From: MKRK01 sp001896915
GTDB lineage: Bacteria; Bacillota; Clostridia; Oscillospirales; Acutalibacteraceae
Assembly: GCA_937973935.1 (NCBI GenBank)
Contig: CALJJF010000259.1
Coordinates: 1 to 14,054 of the forward strand
DNA length: 14,054 nt
Direction of reading: 5' to 3'
Numbering within the stretch: position 1 is the first letter of the stretch; each line of letters starts with the position of its first letter. A program made the translations under genes and the position numbers. Positions 13,115-14,054 of the stretch are shown here, piece after piece. The notes under the pieces were generated by a model. The model was not told where the DNA came from. It ran no database searches and saw only the letters and a list, made by a program, of their open reading frames with translations.

Positions 13115-13116
13115 AG

Positions 13117-13158
13117 AAACGCCTTTGAAGCATTGCTGTTTCAAAGGCGTTTATTGTT
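13117..13158. terminator. Terminator between the protease and XRE genes
   Basis: AAACGCCTTTGAA (13117-13129) pairs with TTCAAAGGCGTTT (13140-13152) across a 10-base loop, followed by a T-rich tail. It lies between two convergent genes, and its leftward reading follows the XRE stop. Confidence 0.85.
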
Positions 13159-13693
13159 AAGCCGGTATCGCTTTCTTTTTATGTTTTGTTGTGATCAGAA
13201 TGCCACAAATAAGAAGAGTGGCGGCAACCAATCCCATGAAAACAAAAATAAGCAGTAAAAACTGAAGGCTGAAGGAAATATGAAATTGCCGCAACAGTCC
13301 CGAAAGCTCCGATGAAAATGCACTCCAGATCAGGCACAGAAACACGGAGAGAACAAGGTTGAAGGTCCCCAACGCAATCAGGAAATAGCCGGCGATATAT
13401 CCGTGCTTTTTTGCGGCCTGCTTCACAATGCCCTCTGACGGGGGCGTGTCGTCTGCCTTGGGTAAAGCGTCGATCACCAAAAAGCAGTTGATGGGCTGGT
13501 CCGGTTTTAAGATGCTGTCGGTGGAAACATGGAATAGTTCGCTGAGTAAAGTGATTTTGTCGATGTCGGGAACAGAATCGTTCAGTTCCCATTTGGATAC
13601 CGCCTGACGGGATACCCCCAGCTTTTCTGCAAATTCTTCTTGCGACAGCTTGTTTTCTTTTCTGATGTACAGTATTTTTTCACCGATTGTCAT
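13157..13693 (-). CDS. XRE-family regulator with C-terminal membrane anchor
   Basis: 178 aa. HTH_3 domain at residues 5-58: IGEKILYIRKENKLSQEEFA, then KLGVSRQAVSKWELNDSVPD with the recognition helix, then the LLSELFHVSTDSIL ending. After a linker with acidic, Pro-containing residues come two hydrophobic helices (about 99-124 and 141-168) and a basic tail (HKKKAIPA). Such membrane-tethered XRE proteins are common in Clostridia and are thought to sense envelope or small-molecule signals; no target is shown here. Start: ATG 13693, with AGAGG about 5 nt upstream. The frame stays open to 13792 but would cross the likely -10 (TACAAT, 13713-13718, minus strand), so the longer form is rejected. It is divergent from the AraC-type gene and convergent with the protease gene. 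Confidence 0.85.
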   Translation of the reverse strand: MTIGEKILYIRKENKLSQEEFAEKLGVSRQAVSKWELNDSVPDIDKITLLSELFHVSTDSILKPDQPINCFLVIDALPKADDTPPSEGIVKQAAKKHGYIAGYFLIALGTFNLVLSVFLCLIWSAFSSELSGLLRQFHISFSLQFLLLIFVFMGLVAATLLICGILITTKHKKKAIPA

Positions 13694-13721
13694 AGGAGCC
13701 TCTTCTTTCCTGATTGTATTC

Positions 13722-13732
13722 GTGTTTAACAC
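13722..13732. promoter_or_regulatory. Small inverted repeat upstream of the XRE gene
   Basis: GTGTT-T-AACAC lies just upstream of the presumed -10 (13713-13718, minus strand) and 29 nt before the start codon. It is a candidate autoregulatory operator. Confidence 0.35.
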
Positions 13733-13787
13733 AACCAAAGCATAGCATTCTTTTGGTGTTTGTTCTACCATTTCAACCTTGAAAATC

Positions 13788-13804
13788 CGCAACCGACGGT
13801 TGCG
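13788..13804. promoter_or_regulatory. 17-bp perfect palindrome in the XRE/AraC divergent region
   Basis: CGCAACCG-A-CGGTTGCG, eight-base arms around one base. It has no T-tract on either side, so it is not a terminator. Its place between divergent regulator genes suggests an operator. Confidence 0.5.
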
Positions 13805-13833
13805 AAGGATATTTTAAAAGGATTTCACGTTAC

Positions 13834-13862
13834 TTGATTTTCCTTATTCTATCATATATATA
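13834..13862 (+). promoter_or_regulatory. Possible promoter of the AraC-type gene
   Basis: TTGATT (13834-13839), 17-bp spacer, TATATA (13857-13862). A second candidate, TAGACA-17-TATGGT (13897-13925), would start transcription almost at the ribosome site. Confidence 0.3.
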
Positions 13863-13937
13863 TCTATTTCACAATGGCTTCTCTGCATTTATCAGGTAGA
13901 CAAATATTGTTTTTTGTGATATGGTATCCGGAAAGAG

Positions 13938-14054
13938 GTGAGGAATATAAAAGGCTTTTATGATAAGAAATACAATGACATGGATGATTTTGAACCGGAC
14001 CTGTGGATGGCAAAGGATCTTTGCTTTCCCGTTCATTGGCATCGGCGGGCGGAG
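13938..14054 (+). CDS. N-terminal fragment of a probable AraC-family regulator (cupin domain), cut by the window end
   Basis: 39 codons visible, open to the window end. The peptide includes KGFYDKKYNDMDDF and LCFPVHWHRRAE. The FPVHWH-xxAE pattern matches the start of the AraC-type sugar-binding cupin domain (usually F--H-H---E), which in full-length proteins is followed by a C-terminal pair of HTH_18 motifs. The start is uncertain: GTG 13938 follows an AAAGAG stretch closely, ATG 13980 has no ribosome site, and the AGAGGTGAGG sequence (13935-13943) would best serve an ATA at 13947. AraC regulators of this kind usually control sugar-use genes lying just downstream, here outside the window. Confidence 0.5.
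   Translation, partial: MRNIKGFYDKKYNDMDDFEPDLWMAKDLCFPVHWHRRAE

Overview
The window looks like a piece of a low-to-mid GC Clostridia chromosome, probably a gut-type, possibly spore-forming Firmicute. The reasons are strong AGGAGG-type ribosome sites, clear TTGACA/TATAAT promoters, many intrinsic terminators, an exosporium-type collagen-like protein, a GH130 mannoside phosphorylase and a BspA/FN3-type secreted protease. This assignment is inference; there is no rRNA or tRNA to anchor it. It reads mostly as ordinary chromosome broken by a repeat-rich, mobile-looking stretch.

Left part (1-1775): the tail of a class II fructose-bisphosphate aldolase, a nucleoside hydrolase with its own promoter and terminator, and a small predicted beta-rich protein of unknown function that ends at a near-perfect 22-bp bidirectional terminator.

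Repeat-rich part (1860-4810): REP-like palindromic repeats (core GTCATTGCGAG...GCAATCCG) in single copies and in two ~97-bp composite copies that bracket an AT-rich five-helix membrane protein gene. Next comes a Cro/CI-type repressor facing left. Upstream of it lies a consensus TTGACA-17-TATAAT promoter facing right, with two related inverted repeats spaced about three helical turns apart, like a phage or ICE switch. The rightward transcript would run through ~530 nt without a convincing ORF before a diverged, shortened SLOG/DUF1273-like gene and a terminator.

Surface protein part (4970-7445): a Cys-rich collagen-like protein with 66 uninterrupted Gly-X-Y triplets and a BclA-like C-terminal domain, convergent with a family-2 glycosyltransferase carrying TPR-like repeats. 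The two genes share one terminator hairpin, and the transferase is a natural candidate to glycosylate the collagen stalk.

Right part (7548-14054): two tandem paralogous membrane-anchored proteins (PepSY/YcdB-like, function unknown) under one promoter; a GH130 phosphorylase broken by a one-base deletion in a run of A, with an inverted repeat in its promoter; a secreted M6-family metalloprotease with LRR_5 and FN3 domains; a membrane-anchored XRE regulator; and, divergent from it, the first codons of an AraC-type cupin regulator cut by the window end.
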